Source: Prevotella sp. (GTDB lineage: Bacteria > Bacteroidota > Bacteroidia > Bacteroidales > Bacteroidaceae). Taken from it: DNA of 64,000 bases. The DNA lies in NCBI GenBank assembly GCA_017545045.1, contig JAFYDA010000001.1:1-64000 (forward strand), read 5' to 3'. A model generated the notes under the pieces. It was given only the letters and a program-made list of their open reading frames with translations. It was not told the DNA's origin and searched no databases. A program made the position numbers and the translations under genes. Shown here in pieces: positions 46,746-56,223 of this stretch (position 1 is the first letter of the stretch; the number at the start of each line of letters is the position of its first letter).

Positions 46746-48113
46746 TTACTTTGAATTCTTTTCCTCGCGGACGATGCGCATGCGGTTCCACACCACCATG
46801 CCGATGGTGATGAGTGTAAGCACACCCGCACCTACCCACTTCAGATAAGCCACACACTTGTAGATGACCCAGCCGAAGAGCGAGGAGGCGAAGTCGAGCG
46901 CGCCAGCCTGGAAGCCTTCGGGAATCTTGGCGGCAGGATCCTGCGTTTGGGCATACACCGTCTGGGCAGCCTGTGAGAAGGCAGGAGCCATGTCGGTAAC
47001 GAACCACAGACCGATGCCGACGGCAACGATACCGACAATGAGCGTCTTCACCACATTTCCTTTCGTATAAGGCAGCACCATCACGAAAACGTAGAACATG
47101 CCGGCCAGCGATGCAAGTGGCAGGAACTCATTGCCAGGCAGTGCCACAGCCATGAGCAGTGCAAGCGGGATGAGTATCAGCGAGGCCACCAGTGTTGTAG
47201 GATGACCGATCACCAATGCAGGCGACATGCCGATATACACCTTCTTGCCTGCCCATTTCTTCTGAACCACTTCCTGCGTCTTCTCAGCAATCGGCTTCAG
47301 ACCGTCGATGAAGAGTTTGGTGATACGGGGAATCAGCTCCATCACGGCACCCATCGTCACGCCGAGGAAGAGCACCTTCTTGATATCCAACTGAGCCACG
47401 GCACCTATCAGCGCACCCACGATGACACCCAACACGATGGGTTCACCCAGCACGCCGAATTTCTTCTTCAGTCCCTCGGCATCGATGTCGAGCTTCGAGA
47501 ATCCCGGAATTCTGTCGAGCAACCAATTGATGCCGATAGCGAATGCCGTGAAGCTCTGACAGAAAGGCTGTGGGATGGAGATACCGTCCATATCGTCGTA
47601 GTAGCCCTGGAACTTGTCGGCTGTCAGGTCGGCCATCACCAACGTGATGATGTAGCACACGATGGCAGCGAAATAGCCCCATGCCAGACTCTGGTCCATC
47701 ACGAAATAGGCCACGGCGCCGATGAAGGCGAAGTGCCAGTAGTTCCACAGGTCAATGTTCACCGTACGCGTACATTTCGTAATAAGCAACAGGAAGTTCA
47801 CGCCCAGACAGATCGGAATGATCAGTGCGCCCACCGCGGTGTTATAGGCCACTGCCGCAGCGGCAGGCCATCCCATGTCGAACACGCCGAGCTGCAGGTC
47901 ATACAGCCGGGAGATTTCAGACAGCGGGCTGCCGAAGTTGTTGGTCAGCAGGGCGGTGACGATGCCCAAGCCGACGAAACCCACGCCGACGTAGAGTCCA
48001 CTCTTGAGCGACTTGCCGAACTTCATGCCGATGCACAGACCGATGATGGTGAAGAGGATGGGCATCATGACGGATGCACCCAGACTAATAATGTAACTAA
48101 AAACTTGCTCCAT
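46746..48113 (-). CDS. PTS EIIC-GAT family permease without other PTS parts
   Basis: The 455-residue membrane protein matches galactitol-type PTS IIC components (EIIC-GAT/SgcC): the opening YIISLGASVMMPILFTIIGLCIG, the GVGFVGLGIVTALL segment, and the conserved NWLLDRIPGFSKLDIDAEGLKKKFG and GEPIVLGVIVG segments are all present. No EIIA or EIIB domain is fused or adjacent in the window, so it may act as a carrier without phosphorylation, or its partners lie elsewhere. It is the first gene of a minus-strand operon with kduI and an ExuT-like carrier, so the substrate is probably a uronate or a related sugar acid. A -7 box TACTTTTG lies about 40 bases upstream. Confidence 0.82.
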   Translation of the reverse strand: MEQVFSYIISLGASVMMPILFTIIGLCIGMKFGKSLKSGLYVGVGFVGLGIVTALLTNNFGSPLSEISRLYDLQLGVFDMGWPAAAAVAYNTAVGALIIPICLGVNFLLLITKCTRTVNIDLWNYWHFAFIGAVAYFVMDQSLAWGYFAAIVCYIITLVMADLTADKFQGYYDDMDGISIPQPFCQSFTAFAIGINWLLDRIPGFSKLDIDAEGLKKKFGVLGEPIVLGVIVGALIGAVAQLDIKKVLFLGVTMGAVMELIPRITKLFIDGLKPIAEKTQEVVQKKWAGKKVYIGMSPALVIGHPTTLVASLILIPLALLMAVALPGNEFLPLASLAGMFYVFVMVLPYTKGNVVKTLIVGIVAVGIGLWFVTDMAPAFSQAAQTVYAQTQDPAAKIPEGFQAGALDFASSLFGWVIYKCVAYLKWVGAGVLTLITIGMVVWNRMRIVREEKNSK

Positions 48114-48153
48114 ATAATCGTTAGAATGATTTGTTTTAGCGTAGAATACGGTG

Positions 48154-48161
48154 CAAAAGTA
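48154..48161 (-). promoter_or_regulatory. -7 box for the EIIC-kduI-exuT operon
   Basis: On the minus strand TACTTTTG matches the Bacteroidetes consensus TAnnTTTG about 40 bases before the EIIC start. No clear -33 TTTG is visible at the usual distance. Confidence 0.5.
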
Positions 48162-48204
48162 ACATTTTTTTTTCTATTTCCTGCAAAAATTTGCATAAAT
48201 TGTA

Positions 48205-48212
48205 TAACTTTG
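48205..48212 (+). promoter_or_regulatory. -7 box for the M6 protease gene
   Basis: TAACTTTG fits TAnnTTTG and lies about 31 bases before the ATG at 48244. A TTTG at 48190 is too close to be the -33 box. Confidence 0.5.
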
Positions 48213-48243
48213 TGGCCTGATATTCAACATTCATACAATTAAA

Positions 48244-49764
48244 ATGATTAGAACGATATTTCTTGCTGTTGTAATGCTCTTACTGACTATCATCACGGGT
48301 GCTGCATCACCACGAAACAAGGGAATAGGATGCTGGCGTACCGCAAAGTCGCAGCAAACCGCCATGGCACGACTGGCATCGCCAAGCCAGAAGCCGCGCC
48401 ACACCTGCTATCACGGCAGGAAACGGGGACTCGTCATTCTGGCAGAGTTCACCAATATGCAGTTCAAGAACGAACACACCCAACAGAAATACAACGACAT
48501 ACTGAACGCCGAAGGCTACACTACCGATGAAGGATTTCGTGGCAGCGTGGCCGACTATTTCCGCGACCAGTCGGGTGGACTGTTCGAGATGGTGTTCGAC
48601 GTCGCAGGCCCCTATACAACCAAGAACGACTACAAATACTACGGTGAGAACGATGAAGACGGCTATGACCTGCACCCCGAAGAAATGATTATGGAGATGT
48701 GCCGGGCTGCCAACGCCGATGTCGATTTCGCCGACTATGACTGGGACGGTGACGGTGAAGTAGACGAGGTCTTCGTCATTTACGCCGGCAAAGGCGAGGC
48801 TGACAGCAACAACAAAAACACCATCTGGCCCCACATGTGGTCGCTGACGGAGATAGGCAAGAAACTTAAGCTCGATGGCATGGTCATCAACGTCTACGCC
48901 TGTTCCAGTGAACTGAAAGGCGACGGCACCATCGACGGCATCGGCAGCATCTGTCACGAGTTCTCTCACTGCCTGGGACTGCCCGACTTCTACGACACAC
49001 TGCACGGCAAGGAGTTCGGTATGTCCGACTTCGACGTAATGGACGGGGGTTGCTACAGCGGTAACGGTTTTACGCCTGTGGGCTATACCGCCTACGAAAA
49101 AATGGTCTGCGGATGGCAAGAACCCATCGTGCTCGCCAACGAAGATGTGACCGTCGACAGCCTCAGGCCCATGAGCGAACAAGGCGACACCTATATTCTA
49201 TACAACGACGCCCACCCCGACGAGTATTACCTCATAGAAAACCGCCAGAAGACAGGATGGGACGCCGACTACCCTTCTCGCGGACTGATGATTACCCATG
49301 TGGATTACGACGAGAGGCTGTGGATTGACAACGTGCCTAACAGTATCTATACCAAGGAGCAGGCCAAGGAAGAAGGCATCAGCGGCAGCAACGACCATCA
49401 GCGCATGACTATCTTCCATGCCGACGGCAACGACAGCAGATGGCTCATTAATAACGACCTCTACCCCTATATGACACACGACTCGCTGACAGCCACCTCG
49501 AAGCCAGCCGCCACGCTCTGGAACGAGAACTCAGAGGGAACGAAACTGATGCAGGGGGCCATTCTGCACATCAAGCAACGCAAGGACGGCACCGTTGCTT
49601 TCCAGTACCGCGCCAAGCAACCGATTGCCGACGCCATTGTAGCTGTTCGTGCGTCCCGCAGCGACAGAAAGGTGTACACGCTCGACGGCCGTGTCGCAGG
49701 GACTGCTGTGGAGTCGCTGCGACACGGCATCTACATCGTTGATGGAAAAAAAGTCGTTCGCTAA
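48244..49764 (+). CDS. M6 family secreted metalloprotease
   Basis: The 506-residue protein has a signal peptide (MIRTIFLAVVMLLLTIITGAAS). It carries the M6 zinc motif HEFSHCLGLPDFYDT from residue 238, with the two zinc histidines and catalytic Glu, and a Met-turn-like SDFDVMDGG. DYDWDGDGEVDEVFVIYAGKG near 163 is the family's calcium-binding segment. The C-terminus RKVYTLDGRV...LRHGIYIVDGKKVVR resembles the short T9SS-type tails of Bacteroidales, so secretion to the surface or medium is likely. It should degrade host or dietary protein, as immune inhibitor A-like enzymes do. It is transcribed divergently from the uronate operon and its stop overlaps the convergent murF-alr stop. Confidence 0.85.
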   Translation: MIRTIFLAVVMLLLTIITGAASPRNKGIGCWRTAKSQQTAMARLASPSQKPRHTCYHGRKRGLVILAEFTNMQFKNEHTQQKYNDILNAEGYTTDEGFRGSVADYFRDQSGGLFEMVFDVAGPYTTKNDYKYYGENDEDGYDLHPEEMIMEMCRAANADVDFADYDWDGDGEVDEVFVIYAGKGEADSNNKNTIWPHMWSLTEIGKKLKLDGMVINVYACSSELKGDGTIDGIGSICHEFSHCLGLPDFYDTLHGKEFGMSDFDVMDGGCYSGNGFTPVGYTAYEKMVCGWQEPIVLANEDVTVDSLRPMSEQGDTYILYNDAHPDEYYLIENRQKTGWDADYPSRGLMITHVDYDERLWIDNVPNSIYTKEQAKEEGISGSNDHQRMTIFHADGNDSRWLINNDLYPYMTHDSLTATSKPAATLWNENSEGTKLMQGAILHIKQRKDGTVAFQYRAKQPIADAIVAVRASRSDRKVYTLDGRVAGTAVESLRHGIYIVDGKKVVR

Positions 49765-52331
49765 TCTTGATAGTACACACGCTTTACGCGGTTCGAGACA
49801 CCCGTCAGCACCTCGTAGGGAATGGTGTCGATGATGTTGCTCAGCACCGTAACGGGCAAGTGCTCACCGAAAATCTCCACCATGTCGCCCTCCTGACAAT
49901 CAATGTCTGTCACGTCAATCATGGCTACGTCCATGCAGATATTCCCCACATACTCAGCTTTCTTTCCGCCAACCAGGCAATAACCGTGGCGGTTGCCCAA
50001 CAGGCGGTCCAGCCCGTCGGCATAGCCTATGGGGATGGCTCCAATCACTGAGTCGCGCTCCAGCACGGTGCGACGGCTGTAGCCCACGGAGTCGCCGGCC
50101 TTGACGTGGCGCAGCTGCAGGATGGTGGTCTTCAGGGTGCTGACACAATGAAGTGAAGAGTGAATTAACTCTTCACTCAAAGGATTCACACCATACAATC
50201 CAAGGCCCAGCCGACACATGTCCATCTGGCGCTCAGGGAAATGCTCGATACCTGCCGAGTTGTCCATGTGGCGCAGTATCTTGTGGCTGAAAGCGGCCTG
50301 CAGGCGGCGGCTTCCCTCGTCGAAGAGTTGGAACTGACGAGCTGAGAAGTCGTCGAACTCATCGCTGTCGCTACCCACGAAATGCGAGAACACCGACCGC
50401 GGAATGACGGCCTGCTGATGACGCAGACGGTCAATGAGTTCGTCAATCTCAAATGAAGAGTGAAGAGTGAAGAGTGAAGAATTTGCTACCGCCGTACCTT
50501 CACCAGCCCCCTTGGGGACTCCGGAAGGAAATTCTTCACTCTTCACTCTTAACTCTTCATTAACATTAAAGCCCAAGCGATGCATGCCTGTATCCAGTTT
50601 GATGTGTACAGGCCAGCCCGTAATACCCTCCTTACGCGCCGCCTTGATGAGCGCATCGAGCAGGCGGAAGGAGTAGACCTCGGGTTCTAGGTCGTAGTCG
50701 AACATCGTCTTGAAGGCCGTCATCTCGGGGTTCATCACCATGATGTTCGCCGTGATGCCCGCCTTGCGCAGCGTCACGCCCTCGTCGGCCACGGCCACGG
50801 CGAGATAGTCCACGCGGTGCTCCTGCAGCGTCTTGGCAACTTCGACGGCACCGGCCCCGTAGGCATCGGCCTTCACCATGCACACCAGTTTGGTTTCAGG
50901 TTTCATGAACGAACGGTAGTAGTTCAGGTTGTCAACCACAGCATTGAGGTTTACCTCAAGGATAGTCTCATGCACTTTTTGTTCCAAGAGTTCCGTGATG
51001 TGTTCGAAGCCGAAGCGTCGCGAGCCTTTCAGCAGAATCACCTCGTCGTGCAGCTGGGCAAAGACCGGACTCGACAGGAATTCCTGAGTGGTAGCGAAGA
51101 AATACTTATCGCCAACCAGGAAGAGACCCGATTGCGCCAGCAGCTCTTCTCCGATGCCAATGAACTTGTCTACACCGCGCTTCACACACAATTCATTCAC
51201 CTGGCGGTACAGTTCTGCGGGCTGTTCGCCGCTCTGATCAATGTCGCTCAGCACAAGCGTCTTTTTGCCACCACGGCGGCTCATGAAGTCGAGAGCGATG
51301 TCCAGCGAGTTGATATCAGAGTTGTACGAGTCGTTGATAAGCGTACAACCGTGCTGTCCCTGCTTCACCTCCAGTCGCATGGCGATGGGTTCCAGCATCG
51401 GCATGCGCTCGGCTATCTGTTCCGCCGTCAGTCCCAGTCTCAGGGCGACGACAGCACATACGATGCTATCCTCCACACTCGCCACGTCGGTGAATGGAAT
51501 GGTGTATTCGCCCTCCTCGTCCTTATAGCGATAGCTGACTCGCGTCGATGCATCGCCTTCCGTGAGTTCCCTGACGTAGAAAGGTGCCTGTTCATCAGTT
51601 CTCGACCATCCTATTTTTTCGCCCGTATAGCGCATGCGGCGTATGCAGCGGCTCACGGTATTGTCGTCCATCGGGTATATCAGCGCCTGCGTGTCATGCA
51701 TCAGTTCCAGCTTCTCCTGGCACTTCTCCTCCATCGAGCGGAAGTTCTCCTGATGGGCAGCAGCCAGACAGGTCAGCACACCGATGGTGGGCTGTATGAT
51801 ATCGTGCAGTGCCATCATCTCGCCAGGCTGGCTGATGCCTGCCTCGAAGATGCCTATCTCCGTCTGTTCGTTGAGCAGCCATACCGACAGCGGCACACCA
51901 ATCTGCGAGTTGAACGAGCGCGGTGAGCGCACAATCTTCTGCGACGGCAGCAGCAGCTGGTAGAGCCATTCCTTCACCATCGTCTTACCGTTAGAGCCCG
52001 TGATGCCTACGATAGGGATGTCGAACTCGTCGCGATGACGCTCGGCCAGTCTCTGCAGAGCCGCCAGCGTCGACGGAACCTTCAAGTAGTTGGCATCCGC
52101 CTGCGGATGCTCGGGCACCTGCTCCACCACGAACGAGCGGACGCCGCGACGGTAAAGCTCGTCCACATAGCGATGACCGTCGTTACGCTTCGTATGCAGT
52201 GCAAAGAACAGGGTCTCTTCAGGGAAACACAGCGAGCGGCTGTCGGTCAGCAGCCACCGCACATTGGCATCATGGTCGCCATAGCGGCGCGCACCTATCA
52301 GTGTTGCAATTTTTTCAATAGTATATATCAT
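49761..52331 (-). CDS. murF-alr: Bifunctional MurF-alanine racemase
   Basis: The 856-residue fusion makes cell-wall precursors: the N-terminal half is UDP-MurNAc-tripeptide:D-Ala-D-Ala ligase and the C-terminal half makes D-alanine. The ligase P-loop GITGSNGKT lies at residues 109-117. The racemase PLP lysine is in MVKADAYGAG (K487), and the second catalytic tyrosine in VGYSRR (Y751). This fusion is known in Bacteroidetes. Between GFNVNEEL and IDELIDRL about 36 residues (591-626) are encoded by a palindromic repeat, and a smaller repeat codes NPLSEELIHSSL near 720. The enzyme is presumably essential, so these inserts must be tolerated. It is the third gene of an operon with the GSCFA and 1290-residue protein genes. 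Confidence 0.92.
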   Translation of the reverse strand: MIYTIEKIATLIGARRYGDHDANVRWLLTDSRSLCFPEETLFFALHTKRNDGHRYVDELYRRGVRSFVVEQVPEHPQADANYLKVPSTLAALQRLAERHRDEFDIPIVGITGSNGKTMVKEWLYQLLLPSQKIVRSPRSFNSQIGVPLSVWLLNEQTEIGIFEAGISQPGEMMALHDIIQPTIGVLTCLAAAHQENFRSMEEKCQEKLELMHDTQALIYPMDDNTVSRCIRRMRYTGEKIGWSRTDEQAPFYVRELTEGDASTRVSYRYKDEEGEYTIPFTDVASVEDSIVCAVVALRLGLTAEQIAERMPMLEPIAMRLEVKQGQHGCTLINDSYNSDINSLDIALDFMSRRGGKKTLVLSDIDQSGEQPAELYRQVNELCVKRGVDKFIGIGEELLAQSGLFLVGDKYFFATTQEFLSSPVFAQLHDEVILLKGSRRFGFEHITELLEQKVHETILEVNLNAVVDNLNYYRSFMKPETKLVCMVKADAYGAGAVEVAKTLQEHRVDYLAVAVADEGVTLRKAGITANIMVMNPEMTAFKTMFDYDLEPEVYSFRLLDALIKAARKEGITGWPVHIKLDTGMHRLGFNVNEELRVKSEEFPSGVPKGAGEGTAVANSSLFTLHSSFEIDELIDRLRHQQAVIPRSVFSHFVGSDSDEFDDFSARQFQLFDEGSRRLQAAFSHKILRHMDNSAGIEHFPERQMDMCRLGLGLYGVNPLSEELIHSSLHCVSTLKTTILQLRHVKAGDSVGYSRRTVLERDSVIGAIPIGYADGLDRLLGNRHGYCLVGGKKAEYVGNICMDVAMIDVTDIDCQEGDMVEIFGEHLPVTVLSNIIDTIPYEVLTGVSNRVKRVYYQD
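50153..50176. repeat. Small GTGAAGAGT palindrome inside alr
   Basis: GTGAAGAGT (50153-50161) and ACTCTTCAC (50168-50176) pair around GAATTA. The sequence is a short version of the element at 50454-50559 and is translated within the racemase domain. Confidence 0.6.
50454..50559. repeat. 106-bp palindromic element within alr
   Basis: Arms of 31 bases (50454-50484 and 50529-50559) are inverted copies with one mismatch. Each is made of TGAAGAG units and ends in AATTT. The 44-base centre has its own short complementary run around CCCCCTTGGGG. It lies in frame in the racemase half of murF-alr, where family members have no comparable segment. Confidence 0.8.
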
Positions 52332-52350
52332 AAGTTTCTATAGTGTTATT

Positions 52351-55300
52351 TCATTGTGCAGAATTACCACGGGGAGGATTATAGATGACGACATGTCCGT
52401 TGTCGGCAATGCCTTCTGCTGAGATATTGATGCGCCGGCACGTAGGACTGTTGAAGAATTCGATGGTAGCCTTGCCTTCGCTATCTGTTTCAACATCGGG
52501 GTTCCAGTAAAGTGTACGCCGGAAGTCACCGATGGGCGGCAGTTCCGTGTAGCCAGGCATTTCGTAGCTATCTACGCTAAACCCGTCAAAGTAGGTATTG
52601 CGGACGCCCTTTTCCTTTTCTGAGAACGTGCCGTCGCTATAGACGAACACCGTCACAGGATGAAGGCTTTCCAGGCGGGTACTTCGGATATAGCGCTTCC
52701 AGATGAGTTCATCTTCCGAAATGTAAACCGACTTGACGTCCTCCAAATCTTCGGGCATACGTTCTGGACTGAACTGTGCCAGCCAGTCTATGTCAATAGG
52801 TTTGAAGAAGGTTGGTGTCTGTGTGACGGCATAGAATACATTGTTCAACACCCAGACAATAGGCTGCCGCTTGTACGACAGTCCCGCCTGTGGAAGAATC
52901 TGTGGTCTGAACCCGGGATCATTGACCAACGCGCCGGTATAATGGTCTCCGATGCTGACGTCTTGAATGTTGCTGCATTGATCGTCATCACACCGGGGCA
53001 TGTCAGTCCGCATATTGTAGACTTCCAGCACTTCGTCTCTGTGACTCGACTGCTGTGCAGCCGTTGAATAACTCATGTACATCAGGTGTTCCTCTTCCAG
53101 TTTTGTTTCTGCAGCATACCATCCGTAAGCATCCTCAAAGATATTCTTACCGTCACCACCGAAGAACTCGTTACGGTCTTTCAGCCATTGGAACAGATTG
53201 GGAGGAGTCAGTCCTTTGTCGCCGTATTCTTCCACCACTCTCTGGCAATCATAACGAAGGCTGGCCTTGCGGGCGCCAATGGTCTCGTCGTCCCATTCGC
53301 TGACCTGATAGCGTTTCTTGCCTTTCACGAATACTTCGCCGAGCAGATGGTTGCGCAGTTCCATGGGAAGTTCCTCGTCGAAATTGTCGGAAGCCTTCAG
53401 GATTTCCAGCGGTTGGTACACACTGTGCGAAGGTTGCTGTTCGCCGTATTCCAGTTGTCGTGGGGTCACGTCGGGCTGACGGTCAATGCTGATATAATAG
53501 TTTTCCGGTCGTTCATTCTTTGTGGTGCGCAACTGCATGCGCCACGGACCTACGCAGTCGGGAATGCCAAACAGGAAGTGTCCGAGACTATCGGTCCGGG
53601 CATCGCCCCTGAGCACATCTCCAGCCTGATTGAAGAGCGTGGCCTGCAACTTGACATTGTCAAAGGCCGGCGCATCCGTCCGTTTCTTGTTTCTCAGCTG
53701 CCCGAAGAGGAACAGCTGGTCTTCTATGGGCTGTTTCTTCTCAAGCCGTCGCTGTGTCATCATCTGACGGGCATTGTAGCGGTGCCATCCCTGCACCATC
53801 ATCAAGAGGTCGGTGGCGCTGCGGTGTTCCGCATCGTCAGACTCCAGATAATAGTCGGCATTCTCAATATATCCGCGCAGTTCCGACGAGAGCAACAACC
53901 AGCTGTCGGCTCTCTGCAGGCGGCCGTTCACTTCGGTGTCATGGTCGTGGATAGCCACCGAGAAGCGACTGTTAGGACGGGTCTGGGCTACGATGGTGGC
54001 TTTCTGGCTCGGTCGCAGTTCCTTGGTCACGGCCGTGAACGTGATGCTATCGACACTCTCCGTAGGATAGATGAAGAACAGACGGTCGGAAAGAATGTTG
54101 CCTTCCTGGTCGAAAAGCAGCAGACGGTTGACGCCTTCGTCCAAGTCAGTGCGACGGAACGTTGTCTTGAAGTCATCGTTGACGGCAGTGACCACCGTGA
54201 ACGCATTGATGTTTCCATTGTTCATCAGTGCCAGGCCGAGCTGCATTCCGTTCAGGTCGGCCGATGTGGCAACGGATACCGTAATCCTGTCGTCTTTCAA
54301 AGCATCGACAGCAAGGGTGGCGCCCGATGCGAGTGCTTCAGGCAGCTCAAAAGCCTGTTCACGTCCGTCTTTCATCGTCAGCACCACCTTTGCCGGTTCG
54401 TCGGAAGGCGTCACGCTGAACAGTCCACGACCGTTGCTGCCGCTTTGTATCGGGCCTATCACATGGTCGCCCACCTTCAGCTCGCCCGTGGTCTTGATGC
54501 CGCGTCCCTGCTGGTCCAGTATTTCGAAAGCGACCTTGCTCTCCCGCTGTTTTATCAGCTGGCCCCCCTCAGGATAGAATCTTACGTTCATCTTCTCTTT
54601 GGCTTGTTGCACGTCACTGCTTCCACGATAGTCGGGCAGCCGGTGACGATAGTCGGTCTTGTCGATGACGGCATGCGAATAGTCGCCTTCTTTCTGTGGT
54701 TCCTTGAAAATGGGAACAACGCGTGAGAAAACGCCCAGGTCATCCCAGTTGAGCATATACCGCGTGTAGGCTCTCACCTCATAGAATCCGCTCCCTATCA
54801 ATCCGTTCAGTTCAAACGACCCTTCGGCTTCGCCGTTGGTGATCATCAGTTTCTTCGTGGTCACCACTTCGCCCGCCGGCGACACCAAGTCAACATACAG
54901 CACACGGCTCATGTTGGTGCTGGCATTGTTGTCGGCTCTCACCACGTAGGCTTTCATCCACATTGTTTCGCCCATGAAGTAGCCGCTGTTGTCAAGATGG
55001 ACATACACTTTCTCCTGCGGGAACATGCGGTTGAAGCGTTCCATGTTGTCTATCCACTTGCTCAACTGCCGTGCGGCCGATGGCGTCTCTTCATCGATAC
55101 TGCTCTCCTGCTCCGTGCGTTTCACCGTTTCGTGCTCATCCCAGAAACTGCGGACGAACGGCACTTTCTCTATCTGTTTCCTCAGGTCGTACACTCTGCC
55201 CAAGGGCTGGGCTTCCTTAATGGCGCCAGGCCCCACGTTATAGAGCGTCGACTGGAACGTATAGTTGGTTTCATCCGTCTGATACAGTATGTTGGTGGTT

Positions 55301-56223
55301 ATCGACTGCACCTCGCAAAAGCCTCTGTCGCTGTTATAGTGGCAAGTGAACTGAAGCCGGATGGGAAGTGCATACGAATGAGGCGTACCGGCATTATGGG
55401 TGATTTTCAATTGCCTGACACTACCGACGGCCTTGCGCAGATGCATGCTTTCCACATCTACGAAGAGCGTACAGTCGACAACAGACCGGTAGAAGTTTCC
55501 TTTTGGCTTGAAGCGCAGCACATAGCAGTCACCCACCATCTCGAGACTTACGTTGTAGAATGACTTGTAGTTTGAACTCAGCGGCACGATGTCTTCCCAT
55601 TCCGGCTCATTCCTGCTGTTCAGCAGCATGCCTATCTGCGAGAAGACGAGGAAGTCGGAGGCATAGGTCTGGTGGGCCTCATTGTTTGGCAAGGCGGAAT
55701 AGCGGCCGGTGATGAGTTCCATGTTTCGGATAAGCATGGCCGACCGCGCATTGATGAATGCCTCGGTCAGATTGCTGGGCCGGTCGTTGACCAACGACAA
55801 CTGACGATAGAAGAAGGTGGACTGTTCATTCTTGTTGTCCGACAACTGTTCGCGGGCCGTCTTGATGATGGTCTCAATGCGCTTGTCGGTCGACATGGCG
55901 GTGACGTCCTTGAGTACGTTTTCCTTAGGCTCCAGTTTCACGATTCGGCTTACCTTGTCTGCGGCAATCGTCTTGGGCTGATAGCCAACGTATGAAAAAG
56001 TCAGCTGATCGGTTGCAACCGCCTTAATCTTAAAAGCACCATACTCATTGCTGATGGTATGAGTGCCGCTACTCGATTTTACCGAAGCCATCGGCAGTGA
56101 ATGGCCTGTTTTCTGGTCGGCGATGTGTCCTTCTATAACGATCGTCTGGGCCTGCAGCATAGCCGGTACGAAAACCGCGAGAATGGCCAACATTCGTAAC
56201 ATGTGATTTGTAAGTCGTTTCAT
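52351..56223 (-). CDS. Large exported protein with carboxypeptidase-regulatory-like and MG-like domains
   Basis: The 1290-residue protein has a signal peptide ending MLQAQ. Residues about 29-95 (IVIEGHIADQKTGHSLPMASVKS to TFSYVGYQPKTIAA) form a carboxypeptidase D regulatory-like domain as in Bacteroidetes outer-membrane proteins. A macroglobulin-like part begins near 395 (PQEKVYVHLDNSGYFMGETMWMKAYVV), continuing with GSGFYEVRAYTRYML. No TonB plug or barrel is evident. It is probably an envelope protein; its exact role is unknown. It overlaps the GSCFA gene by four bases (ATGA) and ends 19 bases before murF-alr, so all three should be co-transcribed. Confidence 0.75.
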   Translation of the reverse strand: MKRLTNHMLRMLAILAVFVPAMLQAQTIVIEGHIADQKTGHSLPMASVKSSSGTHTISNEYGAFKIKAVATDQLTFSYVGYQPKTIAADKVSRIVKLEPKENVLKDVTAMSTDKRIETIIKTAREQLSDNKNEQSTFFYRQLSLVNDRPSNLTEAFINARSAMLIRNMELITGRYSALPNNEAHQTYASDFLVFSQIGMLLNSRNEPEWEDIVPLSSNYKSFYNVSLEMVGDCYVLRFKPKGNFYRSVVDCTLFVDVESMHLRKAVGSVRQLKITHNAGTPHSYALPIRLQFTCHYNSDRGFCEVQSITTNILYQTDETNYTFQSTLYNVGPGAIKEAQPLGRVYDLRKQIEKVPFVRSFWDEHETVKRTEQESSIDEETPSAARQLSKWIDNMERFNRMFPQEKVYVHLDNSGYFMGETMWMKAYVVRADNNASTNMSRVLYVDLVSPAGEVVTTKKLMITNGEAEGSFELNGLIGSGFYEVRAYTRYMLNWDDLGVFSRVVPIFKEPQKEGDYSHAVIDKTDYRHRLPDYRGSSDVQQAKEKMNVRFYPEGGQLIKQRESKVAFEILDQQGRGIKTTGELKVGDHVIGPIQSGSNGRGLFSVTPSDEPAKVVLTMKDGREQAFELPEALASGATLAVDALKDDRITVSVATSADLNGMQLGLALMNNGNINAFTVVTAVNDDFKTTFRRTDLDEGVNRLLLFDQEGNILSDRLFFIYPTESVDSITFTAVTKELRPSQKATIVAQTRPNSRFSVAIHDHDTEVNGRLQRADSWLLLSSELRGYIENADYYLESDDAEHRSATDLLMMVQGWHRYNARQMMTQRRLEKKQPIEDQLFLFGQLRNKKRTDAPAFDNVKLQATLFNQAGDVLRGDARTDSLGHFLFGIPDCVGPWRMQLRTTKNERPENYYISIDRQPDVTPRQLEYGEQQPSHSVYQPLEILKASDNFDEELPMELRNHLLGEVFVKGKKRYQVSEWDDETIGARKASLRYDCQRVVEEYGDKGLTPPNLFQWLKDRNEFFGGDGKNIFEDAYGWYAAETKLEEEHLMYMSYSTAAQQSSHRDEVLEVYNMRTDMPRCDDDQCSNIQDVSIGDHYTGALVNDPGFRPQILPQAGLSYKRQPIVWVLNNVFYAVTQTPTFFKPIDIDWLAQFSPERMPEDLEDVKSVYISEDELIWKRYIRSTRLESLHPVTVFVYSDGTFSEKEKGVRNTYFDGFSVDSYEMPGYTELPPIGDFRRTLYWNPDVETDSEGKATIEFFNSPTCRRINISAEGIADNGHVVIYNPPRGNSAQ

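Noticed and set aside
46746..48113. A complete phosphotransferase system
   Set aside because: Only an EIIC-type membrane part is present; no EIIA, EIIB, HPr or EI is in the window.
47202..48242. 346-codon open frame on the plus strand
   Set aside because: It is the antisense shadow of the EIIC gene, rich in His and Gln without recognisable features.
53086..54726. 546-codon open frame on the plus strand
   Set aside because: It is antisense to the carboxypeptidase-regulatory-domain protein, has no recognisable domain and no promoter.
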